DNA of 64,000 bases, from positions 62,001-126,000 of the forward strand of contig CANQKM010000005.1 of NCBI GenBank assembly GCA_947624485.1, given 5' to 3'. Made by a program: the position numbers and the translations under genes. This DNA comes from an uncultured Clostridia bacterium. Lineage in GTDB: Bacteria; Bacillota; Clostridia; UBA1381. Positions 47,206 to 56,766 of this stretch are shown piece after piece. Within the stretch, counting starts at the first letter, position 1. Each line of letters starts with the position of its first letter. A model generated the notes under the pieces. The model had not been told where the DNA came from, ran no database searches, and saw nothing but the letters and a program-made list of their open reading frames with translations.

Positions 47206-47454
47206 TTATTTGTATATGTTTATAATTGTTTCCAGACATTTCGGGCATATCAGTTTATCCCCGAATTTAACCGTATTATCCGCCTCGCCGCAAAACGTGC
47301 AGGACGGCTCATACTTCCGTATGACGACCTTTTCACCATCCAGATAAAACTCCACAGGCGTATTTAATTTAAGACCTAAAATCCTTCTGATTTCAACAGG
47401 CAGGCAAAGTCTGCCCAGATTGTCTATTTTTCTTATAATTCCGACTGATTTCAT
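47206..47454 (-). CDS. AbrB/SpoVT-type DNA-binding protein with zinc ribbon
   Basis: An 82-residue transcription-state regulator. Residues 1-50 form a swapped-hairpin AbrB domain (IIRKIDNLGRLCLPVEIRR), as in AbrB and the N-terminus of SpoVT. Residues 52-75 carry two CxxC knuckles (CTFC and CPKC) that would bind one zinc; this AbrB plus zinc-ribbon form is common in Clostridia. The start at 47454 follows AGGGG by nine bases; the longer reading from 47529 adds 25 residues that do not look like part of the domain. It converges with the AraC gene, only 5 bases apart, with no clear terminator. Its targets are unknown. Confidence 0.85.
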   Translation of the reverse strand: MKSVGIIRKIDNLGRLCLPVEIRRILGLKLNTPVEFYLDGEKVVIRKYEPSCTFCGEADNTVKFGDKLICPKCLETIINIYK

Positions 47455-47582
47455 TGAATAAAACCCCTGTAGAAATGATTTCGCCAATAGGGTGTTTCTA
47501 TTGATGTGTACTGTATGGGCGAGCCGCAATACAGCATACGGTTGTTGCCAACATATATGCCTATATTTTGTTCCAACACTGT

Positions 47583-47687
47583 TTAGCTGTTCAACCCTTC
47601 AATAAGTGTAAGCAGCTCAAACCAAAAATCTATACTCGTGTCCGGCGATGACCATAACCGTATAGATATTCTGTTATTGCTGCTCAT
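47583..47687 (-). CDS. Possible 34-residue small protein
   Basis: A short open frame in the 313-base gap between the protease and the AbrB-type gene. It has a good ribosome site, AAGGAG nine bases before the ATG, and encodes MSSNNRISIRLWSSPDTSID followed by an aromatic and acidic end. No family is recognised and no membrane helix is evident. The gap holds nothing else that I can name: 47455-47582 has no open frame with a ribosome site. It may be a real small protein or a chance frame. Confidence 0.35.
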   Translation of the reverse strand: MSSNNRISIRLWSSPDTSIDFWFELLTLIEGLNS

Positions 47688-47767
47688 TGATGAAAACTCC
47701 TTCATAATATTAAGTTTTCGCAGTTTTCGATCAGCCTTACCGCGTCGAACACCTTTTCACATAGTAT

Positions 47768-49795
47768 TTACTGTTCAAAATCGCCGAGCATAAACACACT
47801 TGACAGCGGCAGCATCGGTATTCCGCCGTCGGTCGGGGAATCGCCCCACACAAACACTCTGTCGGTGCGGCTCATGCTTATTTCAAGCGCCGTCTCGCGC
47901 GAATTGCCGTCAAAACCGATATGATATATCTCCACCCCGCTCAATTTTCCGTTATCCGTATACGCGGCTTTTATAACCGACGCTTCACTCACATCCGTGA
48001 GAGCGCTTCTGCTGATAAGCAGGCTTCCGGTCGATTTGTCGTAACTTACCGACATCGGGAACGCTGCGGCTGTCGGTGTGGCTGTTGGTGTCGGCGAAGG
48101 CGTTGGTGTTGGCGTCGGCGAAGGCGTTGGTGTTGGTGTTGGTGTAGGCGTGGGCGTGGGAGTAGGCGTCGGTGTGGGTGTTGGAGTAGGCGTGGGGGTT
48201 GGCGTAGGCGTCGGCGTGGGGGTTGGTGTTGGTGTTGGCGTGGGGGTCGGCGTGGGTTCAAGAACCGTAACATCACACGACGCGCTGACACTTCCGTAAG
48301 TTACCGTTACCGTCGCGCTGCCCGCTTTAACGCCCGTCACAACACCGTCCTCAACCTCAGCCGTACCGCCGTCGCTCGACTGCCACTGCGCCTTATCGGT
48401 CGTATCGGACGGTGTAACAGCCGCATTGAGCGTAACCGTTTCACCCGCACGAACCGACGCGGTCGGTTCAACCGTCACACTTTGCGCGTCAAGGCGCACA
48501 GCCTCATACGCGTTAAGCCTTCCGCCCGATAAAACCTTTCCCGTAAGACCTTCCGACTTGTCCGACGATGAAATCAGCTTCGCAATAATTTCCTGCGGCG
48601 TCATATACGGATGCTTTGCCTTCACGACCGCCGCCGCACTCGAAACCAAAGGCGCAGCCATCGACGTGCCGCTCATTGTATCGTAACCCAGCATTTTGGA
48701 CTTCGCGCCGTACGTGCTGTATATGCGCTGTCCCGGCGCGGCAATATCCACGCTCTGCGCGCCGTAATTCGAGTCGCCCCACAAATTGTCAACCTCACCC
48801 GTGGCGGCAACCGTTATTATATTCTCGCAGTCCAGCGACGCGGGATAGTACGGCTCTATGTCGTTATCGCTGCCGTAATTGCAGGCGGACGCCACAAAAA
48901 GAGCGTTCGGACATGCGTCTATCGCCCTTTTCAAAAGCTGTGAGGTTTTGTCGCCATAGCTGTTATTTACAATTTGAAAACCCATTTTCGCCGCATATTG
49001 AATTGCCCGATACGCAGCCGTGGCAGAAACATACCCGTTTGAATCTCCCGCCCTCAGCGGCACGATTTTCGCATTACGCGCGACGGACGCGATGCCCTGA
49101 TTGTTATTCGTCACAGCGCTGACAATACCCGCGACGTGTGTCCCATGTCCGTATTCGTCGGTCGGATCGTTGTCGTTATCGACGAAATCCCAGCCATGCA
49201 CATCGTCAATGTAACCGTTTTTATCGTTGTCAACGCCGTCTCCGGCTATCTCTCCGGGATTTGTCCATATATTACCGGCAAGGTCGGGATGCTCCGTCAT
49301 AACTCCCGTGTCTATGACGGCAACGCTTACGTCCGAGCAGTCTATATCCAAATCCCACACATCGGGAGCGTTCACCTTCTGCAGCGAGTACTGTTTTTCG
49401 TACTGCAAATCATTGGGATACGCGGACGTCTTGTAAAGGTAATTCGGCTCGGCAAACTCAATCTGCGGCAGCGCGGACAGCTTCTCCACCGCTTTTAGGA
49501 CGTTTTCCCTGCCCGGCTCGGACAGCGTGAGCTTATACGCTTCACCGCCTTTAAGAAAGCCGAATAACGATACGTTGCCCGACGCGGGAGCGTCCAGACT
49601 TTCAATCTTCCCGACGCTCACTCCCGCAAAGCGCAGCGATGACGGGAACATGCGTATCAGCGTATTTTGCGGCTTTGTCACGACAATCACGGACGTTTCG
49701 TCAAATTCCGCGCCATTGTCGGCGGAGCATACAAAAAAAGCGCTGTCCGCGACAAAAACAAATAGCGCGATAATCAACGAAACAAATTTCTTCAT
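47768..49795 (-). CDS. Secreted subtilisin-like serine protease (S8) with Ig-like and C-terminal modules
   Basis: A 675-residue extracellular protease. Signal peptide (1-27), a propeptide-like region (30-125), then the S8 catalytic domain (about 130-430) with the full triad: Asp near 157 ([14 protein letters not shown]), His near 215 ([11 protein letters not shown]) and Ser near 373 ([13 protein letters not shown]). A Big_2-type Ig domain follows (437-512), then a long Pro-Thr repeat linker (515-575), and a C-terminal module (580-675, [33 protein letters not shown]) related to the ends of the 924- and 2114-residue proteins. I start at 49795 after GAGG; upstream residues of the longer frame are promoter DNA. 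It has a perfect consensus promoter. It may process neighbouring surface proteins, or take up peptides. Confidence 0.9.
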   Translation of the reverse strand: MKKFVSLIIALFVFVADSAFFVCSADNGAEFDETSVIVVTKPQNTLIRMFPSSLRFAGVSVGKIESLDAPASGNVSLFGFLKGGEAYKLTLSEPGRENVLKAVEKLSALPQIEFAEPNYLYKTSAYPNDLQYEKQYSLQKVNAPDVWDLDIDCSDVSVAVIDTGVMTEHPDLAGNIWTNPGEIAGDGVDNDKNGYIDDVHGWDFVDNDNDPTDEYGHGTHVAGIVSAVTNNNQGIASVARNAKIVPLRAGDSNGYVSATAAYRAIQYAAKMGFQIVNNSYGDKTSQLLKRAIDACPNALFVASACNYGSDNDIEPYYPASLDCENIITVAATGEVDNLWGDSNYGAQSVDIAAPGQRIYSTYGAKSKMLGYDTMSGTSMAAPLVSSAAAVVKAKHPYMTPQEIIAKLISSSDKSEGLTGKVLSGGRLNAYEAVRLDAQSVTVEPTASVRAGETVTLNAAVTPSDTTDKAQWQSSDGGTAEVEDGVVTGVKAGSATVTVTYGSVSASCDVTVLEPTPTPTPTPTPTPTPTPTPTPTPTPTPTPTPTPTPTPTPTPTPTPSPTPTPTPSPTPTATPTAAAFPMSVSYDKSTGSLLISRSALTDVSEASVIKAAYTDNGKLSGVEIYHIGFDGNSRETALEISMSRTDRVFVWGDSPTDGGIPMLPLSSVFMLGDFEQ
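48073..48257 (-). repeat. Pro-Thr codon repeat (linker of the protease)
   Basis: About 30 tandem six-base units of the GGCGTN GGTGTN kind on the plus strand, read as alternating Thr and Pro on the minus strand, with a few Ser and Ala variants. Low-complexity repeats like this change length easily by slippage and leave the reading frame intact because the unit is six bases. Confidence 0.95.
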
Positions 49796-49859
49796 GGCGT
49801 ACCTCAAAACTATCATCACGCGGACGTTCCACCCGCCCGCAAACATCTTCCTATAAATG

Positions 49860-49888
49860 ATTATATACTCCGCAAGCGGATTTGTCAA
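49860..49888 (-). promoter_or_regulatory. Consensus promoter of the protease with palindrome in the spacer
   Basis: TTGACA, a 17-base spacer and TATAAT, a perfect match to the vegetative consensus, 64 bases before the ATG at 49795. The spacer holds the palindrome CCGCAAGCGG at 49870-49879, where a repressor could sit. Confidence 0.9.
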
Positions 49889-49971
49889 CGCCGCCGAACG
49901 CGTATGCGTAAAATTTTCAACCGAATTTTTGTAGCAATTCACCAAAATTTCGCAACTCATTGATGAAATTA

Positions 49972-50000
49972 TTGCAAATATTGAACATATATGATATAAT
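49972..50000 (+). promoter_or_regulatory. Promoter of the 2209-residue surface protein
   Basis: TTGCAA, a 17-base spacer and TATAAT, 45 bases before the ATG at 50046, with an AT-rich initial transcribed region. Divergent from the protease promoter, about 85 bases away. Confidence 0.75.
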
Positions 50001-50045
50001 TATTATATATATTTGTACGACTAAATTCAAGGGAGGAAAAGTTCA

Positions 50046-53000
50046 ATGAAGCAATCACTATTCGGACACAAAAAATTCCTGTCTCTTGTTTTAAGCGCGG
50101 CAATGCTGTTTTCCATGCTTCCGTCATTTACCTACGCGGAGGAGGACGACGACACTTACACGCCGCCGCAGGAGACTTACGATGAAGCCGCAGACGAGCC
50201 TATGTTAATGTCTGCACCTACAGAGACGATATACGTATACTTGCAGAGCGATCCCGACAACGCCGACATGTATGAGATGTTTTTTACGTCAAAAAGCGAT
50301 AACGAGGGGTATACGAGCGCGGACTCCGATAAAAAATGGGCGCTTGCTTCATCGGATGAATGGTACTTAAGTAACAGGCAAGTGTGGTCATCGTACGCCG
50401 GTAAGGTTACTTATGTTAAGATAGGAGATAAAGAGAGCGACGACATTGTCATACCCAAATTTATGGCATACTGGTTTTACGGCTTTTCATCGCTTGAGAA
50501 AATCGACACAGACGCTCTGGACGCTTCCAATGTATCCAATATGTCGAGCGCTTTTCAGGGCTGTACTGCTCTCACCCAAATTGACATTAGTCAATGGAAC
50601 GCGTGTAAGGCAAGCAATATACAAAGCATGTTCCGAGAATGCATACTGTTGGAATCCGTGAACGTATCAAATGTGGGCAGCAACTACGGCGGAGAAGCCG
50701 GAGGCGAGGCGGGAACTCTGCAGTTTATGCAGAATATGTTTGACGGCTGCACAAGCCTTACCGAAATAGAAGGCTTGGAGAACTGGGATGTCACAAACGC
50801 CTACAATACCGACTATATGTTTAGGGATTGCACGTCATTGACAAAGCTGGATTTATCAAAATGGAATATGGGCGTCAGCTCCGGCGGTATATACAGTCCC
50901 GACCAGATGTTTAAAAATTGTAAACAGCTTAAGGATTTATCCATCGGTTCGGTCAACGCCTTCAATGCTTACTCTTTTAGCGAGGTCTTTTCCGGATGCT
51001 CAAGTCTGACTGATATAAATCTCGAGAACTGGACATTCAACAATAACAAATTGGAAACCGTAAGCAATCCGTTTGCAGACTGCACGAGCTTGGTCAGCTT
51101 TGACGGCGGAACTATCGACATGGGTAAAGTAACAACATTTGAGGGTATGTTCGGCGGCTGCACAAACCTTAAAACAGTGGATTTAAGCGGCTGGACAACA
51201 TCATCGCTCACTCACATGAGCAAAATGTTTAAGGACTGCACAAGCCTTACGGAGGTTGATTTGGGCAATTTTGATTTGCGTAACCTAATCTCGCTGGAAA
51301 GCACCTTCAGCAACTGTTCTTCACTCGAAAGCGTAAAGCTGCCCGAAACAAACAAGCCGACCGACGTGGTTGATACTAACGCCGCTTTCAGCGGCTGTTC
51401 AAAGCTCACCGAGATAGATCTGAGCGGCTGGAAATTCAACAAATCAAAAGTTCTTACCGCCAACGATATTTTGACAAACGATATGTTCCGCGACTGCACA
51501 AGCCTTCAAAAGGTTGATTTTACAGGCTGCGACTTCAGTGCTATGCTCAGCACGGCGTATATGTTCCATAACTGCGGCGCTCTCACCGAAATAAAAGGCG
51601 ATCTTGACTTCCCGAATGTTTGTGATGCGCAGTCTATGTTCGGCAACTGCACGCAGCTTAAAACGCTCAACGCCGTATTTAGCCAATTGATGACTGCGCA
51701 GAATATGTTTGCAAACTGTCAAAGTCTCGAATCGCTCGACGTAAGCGAATGGAACACAAGCAATCTTATTGAAATGTCGTATATGTTCTATAACTGCCGC
51801 AGTCTCACAGAGCTTAACGTAAAGGACTGGGATACCTCCAATGTGGGTAAACCTCTTCCTGAGGAAGGCAGCCTGACCATTATACCGGGCGACAGTGGAC
51901 CTATGCGCGCTCTAATCGTTCGGCCGAGCGGATTTATGAATACCTTCAGAGGATGCGAGAACCTTACCTCCCTCGACTTGTCAAACTGGAGTACGGATCA
52001 GATTAACAAGAAGAATGAAAACACTCCGACAAAGCAGCCGAGCGAAAGCCAAGAAACCTTTGATGCGAGAAAAGCCGCGTGGGATGCTGAAAACGCGTCT
52101 TACCCGAAATTTGCGTTCAGCGGCTTTGCGGCGGGATGTCCCAAACTGAAAACGATTACGATAGGCGCAAACTTCGGCTTTGAGGGCATGCCCACGAGCG
52201 GAATGTTCTACGTTTATCCCGAAATGAAAATTTCCGAAGAAGAAGGAAAATATACGGTCAACAACACATATATGAGCGAACATTACCAATGGACAGAGGA
52301 TAACAGAGGCGGAATATCCAAGGCTGACACGCAAGCGGAAAAAGTAGTTGACGATGTTAAAACGGAAGGTAACAGTCTTAAGGAAGAATACGACCAAGGC
52401 AAAACCGATTTCACAAATAACAGCTTCACCGCGACAAACGAAATAACGTCCTCGGAAAAAGATACCGTGCAGAAGAATTATACCTCAAGCGCGACATACG
52501 GCAGCGGCGGAGGCACTGATAATATACAGAGCTATATAATGCAGTCGGCGTCGTGGGAGGATTACGCAAACGGCAAGGCAAAGCTGTCCGTCGACGCCTC
52601 GACGGCTATAGGATACGGCAATATCCCGCTGTACGTATTTACAATATGCACCGCGCACGGCTTCGATAAGGAAAAGGCTCAGGCGAACATCGAATTTCTT
52701 GCCGAGAATTACAAGGACGGCGTTGACGTGTTGATAATCGACGACGCCGGAATAATACGCGGTCCCTTCCGCTTCAAGAAAGGCGACGACGATACTTATA
52801 AAAAAGATATTCAAAACACGCTTGACGGCTTCAATTTCATAACCAACACACATTATTTTGACGCCGTTCTCGCGGGCGTAAAGCAGTACATTTTCGGTTC
52901 TGTCACCGCGGATCTTTCAAAGCCCGAAACAAAACCGTTGAGACACCCAGCCGCAATTTACGTTTCGCTTGACAACGTTTTGAGGCAAATGGGTTTGAGC

Positions 53001-56000
53001 GGCGCCGAAAAATACGTACCTGAACGCGAATTTTACCAATACCTCGCCGATAATTACGATAACGAGGACGACGACAGATATTTTTCGATGGCTTCAGCCG
53101 CAAACTACGAGAAACCCGACGGAGACTGTGCCGACGCTGCTGACCCGTACGCCGCCCTCGTGCCCATAATTTCGTATACGTTCAGTCCGAGGAATTACCT
53201 TAAAGGCATAGATGACGGCAGAGCGGACACCATGTATGATAAGAAATTTGAGGAAATGACGAATTTGCCGATTTTCCCCGAAAGCGAATCCGTTTCACTG
53301 ACCGTTTCGCCAGAGATATTCAAGAGCGCAGAGGTTGATTTGGAGAACAGCTATTATACAAGCACCGGCGAGACCGACAGCACAGGCGTACTGCACCATC
53401 TGAACGAAGAAGGTCTCGTACAGACCAAGGCAAAAGCGGGCACAGGTACGGAGAAGGTCGTTATAACCAAAAACTTGACGAACAAAATAATAATTTCGTT
53501 CGAGGATTATATGCCGAGTACGGAAATACATATTGAATTGAAAGCCGATATAAAGGATAATTACGTTAAAAATCCGAAGTTGTCAACAGGCGAGGATTTG
53601 ACCGAATGGTTCAATACCTCGGTAGGCAAAGCGTCGCTGCGCGATAACGCGTACACGCTCGCGTCGGTCGACTCGCCCGTACTGGCAAGACTGTCGGGCG
53701 ATCTCACAATTTCAAAAACGGTTAAGGCAAACGCGGCGCATCTTGACGCTGACACATTCTCGTTTAAGCTCGCGCTTACGGATCACGTCACGGATAGCGC
53801 ATATGACGGAGCTGAGTACAGCTATACCGGCTCCGCAACCGGTGGAGTGGGCGCTCCCGCGGACGGCAGTATAACGGTCGGCGGCGACGCCGTGACGCTT
53901 AAGCACGGTCAGAGCATCACGATACAAGATTTGCCGTACGGCGTGGAATACACCGTTACGGAGGACGGCACGGACGATGCCAAGTATAATATCGAGCACC
54001 AAACCGACGCGTCAGCTGCCGCCGAGACGGGCAGCACGGCTGACGTGACGATTGCCGACGGCAGCAGCGTTACCGCGTTGTTCACGAATATACGCAAATA
54101 CACGCTCAAATATGATTCAAACGGCGGTCCCGAAAGCTGCAAGCCCGCTTCTGTGACGGATGTATACGGTTCGTCGGCGGACGTAGCTGACGTCAAGACC
54201 GGAACGCTGTCGGGCGACGTATCCTCGGATAAGCACATATATAAAGCTTCGGACGGTAAGCTGTATATGTTCACGGGTTGGTCAACTAACCCGAATTATG
54301 CTTCGGATCCGCAAAGCGAAGACACATTCTGTGCGAGCGGCAGCGAGGTTTCCGTACAGCTTAAAGACGACGTGACGCTGTACGCCGTATGGAAACAGGT
54401 CACAACAAGTCTCGCATTTGAAGAAAATCCGCCCGCGGGCAAGAGTGCCGGCGATGTTACGGATATGCCCTCCGATATGGATAATCTCACCGCCGGCGCG
54501 AATGTGACGATCCCCGATAATACGCCGGCGCTTGACGGCTACACGTTCAAGGGTTGGTCTAAAAAGGCGGGCGCGTCCGCGTCCGACACAGATTTGATAC
54601 AGCCGGGCGGCAGTATCGTTAAAGAGGAAGGCCCCGAAACGCTGTACGCCGTTTGGGAGAAAGTATATACGCTTACTTTTAATAAAAACACCACCGATAC
54701 AGTGTCCGACATGCCTGATCCCAATCCGATAGAAGATTTGCCTGCGGGAATGACGGTTATTCCCGGCAACACTCCGACACGAGACGGCTACACGTTCAAG
54801 GGTTGGAACACGCAGCCGGACGGCTTGGGCGACAATTATGCTCCGAACGGCAGCATAAATATTGAGGAAGATACGACGCTGTACGCCGTTTGGGAGAAAA
54901 TCCCTGATCCGACATACTCTCTCACGTACGACAAAAACACCGAGGACGACGTTTCAAACATGCCCGATAAGACTGAAAACCTTACTAAGGGTTCAACGAG
55001 CGTTTCAAATAAAACTCCGACGAGGGACGGCTACACTTTCAAGGGTTGGAACACGAAGCAGGACGGCTCGGGCGACAATTATGCTCCGAACGGCAGTATA
55101 AATATAGAAGAAGATACAACGCTGTACGCCGTTTGGGAGAAAATCCCTGATCCGACGTATTCCCTCACGTACGACAAAAACACCGATGACGACGTTTCAA
55201 ACATGCCCGATAAGACTGAAAACCTGCCCAAGGGTTCAACGAGCGTTTCGGATAAAGTACCTACGAGAGACGGCTACACATTCAAGGGTTGGAACACGAA
55301 GCAGGACGGCTCGGGTGACAATTACGCCCCGGACGGCAGCATAAATATTGAAGAAGATACGACGCTGTACGCCGTTTGGGATAAAATCCCTGATCCTACG
55401 TACTCTCTCACGTATGACAAAAATACTGAGGACGACGTTTCAAACATGCCCGATAAGGCTGAAAACCTAGCTAAGGGTGAAACGAGCGTTTCGGATAAAA
55501 CTCCGACGAGGGACGGCTACACTTTCAAGGGCTGGAACACGAAGCAGGACGGCTCGGGTGACAATTATGCTCCGAACGGCAGCATAAATATAGAAGAAGA
55601 TACTACGCTGTACGCTATATGGGAGGAAAACGCTCAAACCCCAACTCCGTCTCCCACGTCACGTCCGAGAGGAAGCGGAAGCTCCAGGGGCAGGACGTAC
55701 ACCCTGACTTATGAAACAAACGGCGGAGATAAAATTGCAGCAGAAACGTATTCACCGAACACGAACGTGGATTTGAATAAAACCCCCACACGCGACGGCT
55801 ATACGTTCGACGGCTGGTATTCGGACACAAAGCTCACAAAGCAGGTAACGTCCGTTCAAATGACGGGCAACAAGACGGTTTATGCAAAGTGGACGGAAGC
55901 ACCGGCCGCAACACCCGAACCGAGCGCGTCTCCCGAACCCGCCGCATCTTCAAAGCCCGATACCGACAACCCGTCGGCTACGCACGAACCGAAGGTTCCC

Positions 56001-56675
56001 GATATGCTCAACGGCGACGACCATTTCGCGTACGTTGTGGGATATCCCGACGGCAATGTGCGTCCCGCCAGAAATATAACGAGAGCCGAGGTTGCCGCGA
56101 TTTTCTGCCGTCTGCTGAAGGAAAAGGTTCTTGATGAAAACATCAGGCATGAAAGCAGCTTCACCGATTTCCCGACCACCGCATGGTATAACACATACGT
56201 GGCGACAATGGAGAACATCGGCATTATAAAAGGACGCGCCGTCGGACAATTCGCGCCCGACGCGCCGATTACACGCGCGGAGTTTGCGGCCGTTTGCGCA
56301 CGCTTCGACACATCCGAGCTTACGACGGAAACGACATTTAACGACATAGCCGGTCACTGGGCTGAAAATGATATTAAGCGCGCCGCCGCGCTCGGTTGGA
56401 TATCGGGTTACGGCGACGGAACATTTCAACCGAATAAGGACATTACGCGCGCGGAAGCTATGACGATGATAAACAGAGTTCTTTTGAGAATACCCGAAAC
56501 ACCCGCGGACTTGCTCGACGACATGATTAAGTGGCCCGACAACACGGAAAAGGAATGGTACTACCTCCCCGTACAGGAAGCCACAAACACGCATGACGCG
56601 CAAAAACGCGGAAGCTCAAACGAAAAATGGCTGAACATGCTGCCCGAACCGGATTGGAGCAGGTTCGCAAATTAA
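50046..56675 (+). CDS. Giant BspA-like leucine-rich-repeat surface protein with InlB repeats and SLH anchor
   Basis: A 2209-residue secreted protein. Signal peptide (1-31). Residues about 130-720 are BspA/DUF285 repeats of roughly 23-30 residues with the pattern MFxxCxSLxxLDLSxW (for example MFKDCTSLTEVDL). A region at 780-1130 has the look of a degenerate von Willebrand A-type domain (YGNIPLYVFTICTAHG, VLIIDDAG). A Cna-B-like beta domain follows (about 1210-1345, DLPYGVEYTVTEDGTDD). Then come seven to eight InlB-type repeats (1350-1945, TRDGYTFKGWNT, TTLYAVWEK), a Pro/Ser/Ala linker, and three SLH domains (1982-2209, GYPDGNVRPARNITRAEV, FTDFPTTAWYNTYV). It should be held in the S-layer and mediate attachment to host, food particle or other cells. 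AGGGAGG precedes the ATG. Confidence 0.9.
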   Translation: MKQSLFGHKKFLSLVLSAAMLFSMLPSFTYAEEDDDTYTPPQETYDEAADEPMLMSAPTETIYVYLQSDPDNADMYEMFFTSKSDNEGYTSADSDKKWALASSDEWYLSNRQVWSSYAGKVTYVKIGDKESDDIVIPKFMAYWFYGFSSLEKIDTDALDASNVSNMSSAFQGCTALTQIDISQWNACKASNIQSMFRECILLESVNVSNVGSNYGGEAGGEAGTLQFMQNMFDGCTSLTEIEGLENWDVTNAYNTDYMFRDCTSLTKLDLSKWNMGVSSGGIYSPDQMFKNCKQLKDLSIGSVNAFNAYSFSEVFSGCSSLTDINLENWTFNNNKLETVSNPFADCTSLVSFDGGTIDMGKVTTFEGMFGGCTNLKTVDLSGWTTSSLTHMSKMFKDCTSLTEVDLGNFDLRNLISLESTFSNCSSLESVKLPETNKPTDVVDTNAAFSGCSKLTEIDLSGWKFNKSKVLTANDILTNDMFRDCTSLQKVDFTGCDFSAMLSTAYMFHNCGALTEIKGDLDFPNVCDAQSMFGNCTQLKTLNAVFSQLMTAQNMFANCQSLESLDVSEWNTSNLIEMSYMFYNCRSLTELNVKDWDTSNVGKPLPEEGSLTIIPGDSGPMRALIVRPSGFMNTFRGCENLTSLDLSNWSTDQINKKNENTPTKQPSESQETFDARKAAWDAENASYPKFAFSGFAAGCPKLKTITIGANFGFEGMPTSGMFYVYPEMKISEEEGKYTVNNTYMSEHYQWTEDNRGGISKADTQAEKVVDDVKTEGNSLKEEYDQGKTDFTNNSFTATNEITSSEKDTVQKNYTSSATYGSGGGTDNIQSYIMQSASWEDYANGKAKLSVDASTAIGYGNIPLYVFTICTAHGFDKEKAQANIEFLAENYKDGVDVLIIDDAGIIRGPFRFKKGDDDTYKKDIQNTLDGFNFITNTHYFDAVLAGVKQYIFGSVTADLSKPETKPLRHPAAIYVSLDNVLRQMGLSGAEKYVPEREFYQYLADNYDNEDDDRYFSMASAANYEKPDGDCADAADPYAALVPIISYTFSPRNYLKGIDDGRADTMYDKKFEEMTNLPIFPESESVSLTVSPEIFKSAEVDLENSYYTSTGETDSTGVLHHLNEEGLVQTKAKAGTGTEKVVITKNLTNKIIISFEDYMPSTEIHIELKADIKDNYVKNPKLSTGEDLTEWFNTSVGKASLRDNAYTLASVDSPVLARLSGDLTISKTVKANAAHLDADTFSFKLALTDHVTDSAYDGAEYSYTGSATGGVGAPADGSITVGGDAVTLKHGQSITIQDLPYGVEYTVTEDGTDDAKYNIEHQTDASAAAETGSTADVTIADGSSVTALFTNIRKYTLKYDSNGGPESCKPASVTDVYGSSADVADVKTGTLSGDVSSDKHIYKASDGKLYMFTGWSTNPNYASDPQSEDTFCASGSEVSVQLKDDVTLYAVWKQVTTSLAFEENPPAGKSAGDVTDMPSDMDNLTAGANVTIPDNTPALDGYTFKGWSKKAGASASDTDLIQPGGSIVKEEGPETLYAVWEKVYTLTFNKNTTDTVSDMPDPNPIEDLPAGMTVIPGNTPTRDGYTFKGWNTQPDGLGDNYAPNGSINIEEDTTLYAVWEKIPDPTYSLTYDKNTEDDVSNMPDKTENLTKGSTSVSNKTPTRDGYTFKGWNTKQDGSGDNYAPNGSINIEEDTTLYAVWEKIPDPTYSLTYDKNTDDDVSNMPDKTENLPKGSTSVSDKVPTRDGYTFKGWNTKQDGSGDNYAPDGSINIEEDTTLYAVWDKIPDPTYSLTYDKNTEDDVSNMPDKAENLAKGETSVSDKTPTRDGYTFKGWNTKQDGSGDNYAPNGSINIEEDTTLYAIWEENAQTPTPSPTSRPRGSGSSRGRTYTLTYETNGGDKIAAETYSPNTNVDLNKTPTRDGYTFDGWYSDTKLTKQVTSVQMTGNKTVYAKWTEAPAATPEPSASPEPAASSKPDTDNPSATHEPKVPDMLNGDDHFAYVVGYPDGNVRPARNITRAEVAAIFCRLLKEKVLDENIRHESSFTDFPTTAWYNTYVATMENIGIIKGRAVGQFAPDAPITRAEFAAVCARFDTSELTTETTFNDIAGHWAENDIKRAAALGWISGYGDGTFQPNKDITRAEAMTMINRVLLRIPETPADLLDDMIKWPDNTEKEWYYLPVQEATNTHDAQKRGSSNEKWLNMLPEPDWSRFAN
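54897..55625 (+). repeat. Three tandem 243-base repeats (InlB-type units)
   Basis: Three head-to-tail copies of an 81-residue unit begin at 54897, 55140 and 55383, each opening with AAAATCCCTGATCC. They are close to identical in DNA, while flanking units at 54660-54896 and 55690-55900 have diverged. The exact 243-base period keeps the frame. Confidence 0.95.
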
Positions 56676-56720
56676 CCAAAACGGCGCACGCGATGGCATG
56701 ACATAAGACAGTATAGAAAA

Positions 56721-56755
56721 GGGGCTGCTGCAAAACCGAGTTTTGCAGCAGCCCC
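56721..56755. terminator. Strong bidirectional terminator
   Basis: A 16-base perfect stem (GGGGCTGCTGCAAAAC and its complement) with a 3-base loop; the plus-strand side is followed by GTGTTTTTG, and the minus-strand side by CTTTTCTA. It separates the convergent 2209-residue gene and the frameshifted adhesin. Confidence 0.9.
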
Positions 56756-56766
56756 GTGTTTTTGTA

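Noticed and set aside
48073..48257. Short regular repeats that might be a CRISPR array
   Set aside because: Units are six bases without unique spacers, and they encode a Pro-Thr linker in frame.
48078..48299. Plus-strand frame made of alternating Val and Gly opposite the protease linker
   Set aside because: It is the reverse reading of the Pro-Thr repeat and has no ribosome site; the S8 protease on the minus strand is complete and clear.
49796..49960. N-terminal extension of the protease to 49960
   Set aside because: The extension runs through the perfect promoter at 49860-49888 and would put 55 residues before an obvious signal peptide.
54660..55625. Long direct repeats that might mark a mobile element
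   Set aside because: They are in-frame protein repeats of the InlB type inside one gene, with no transposase or terminal inverted repeats.
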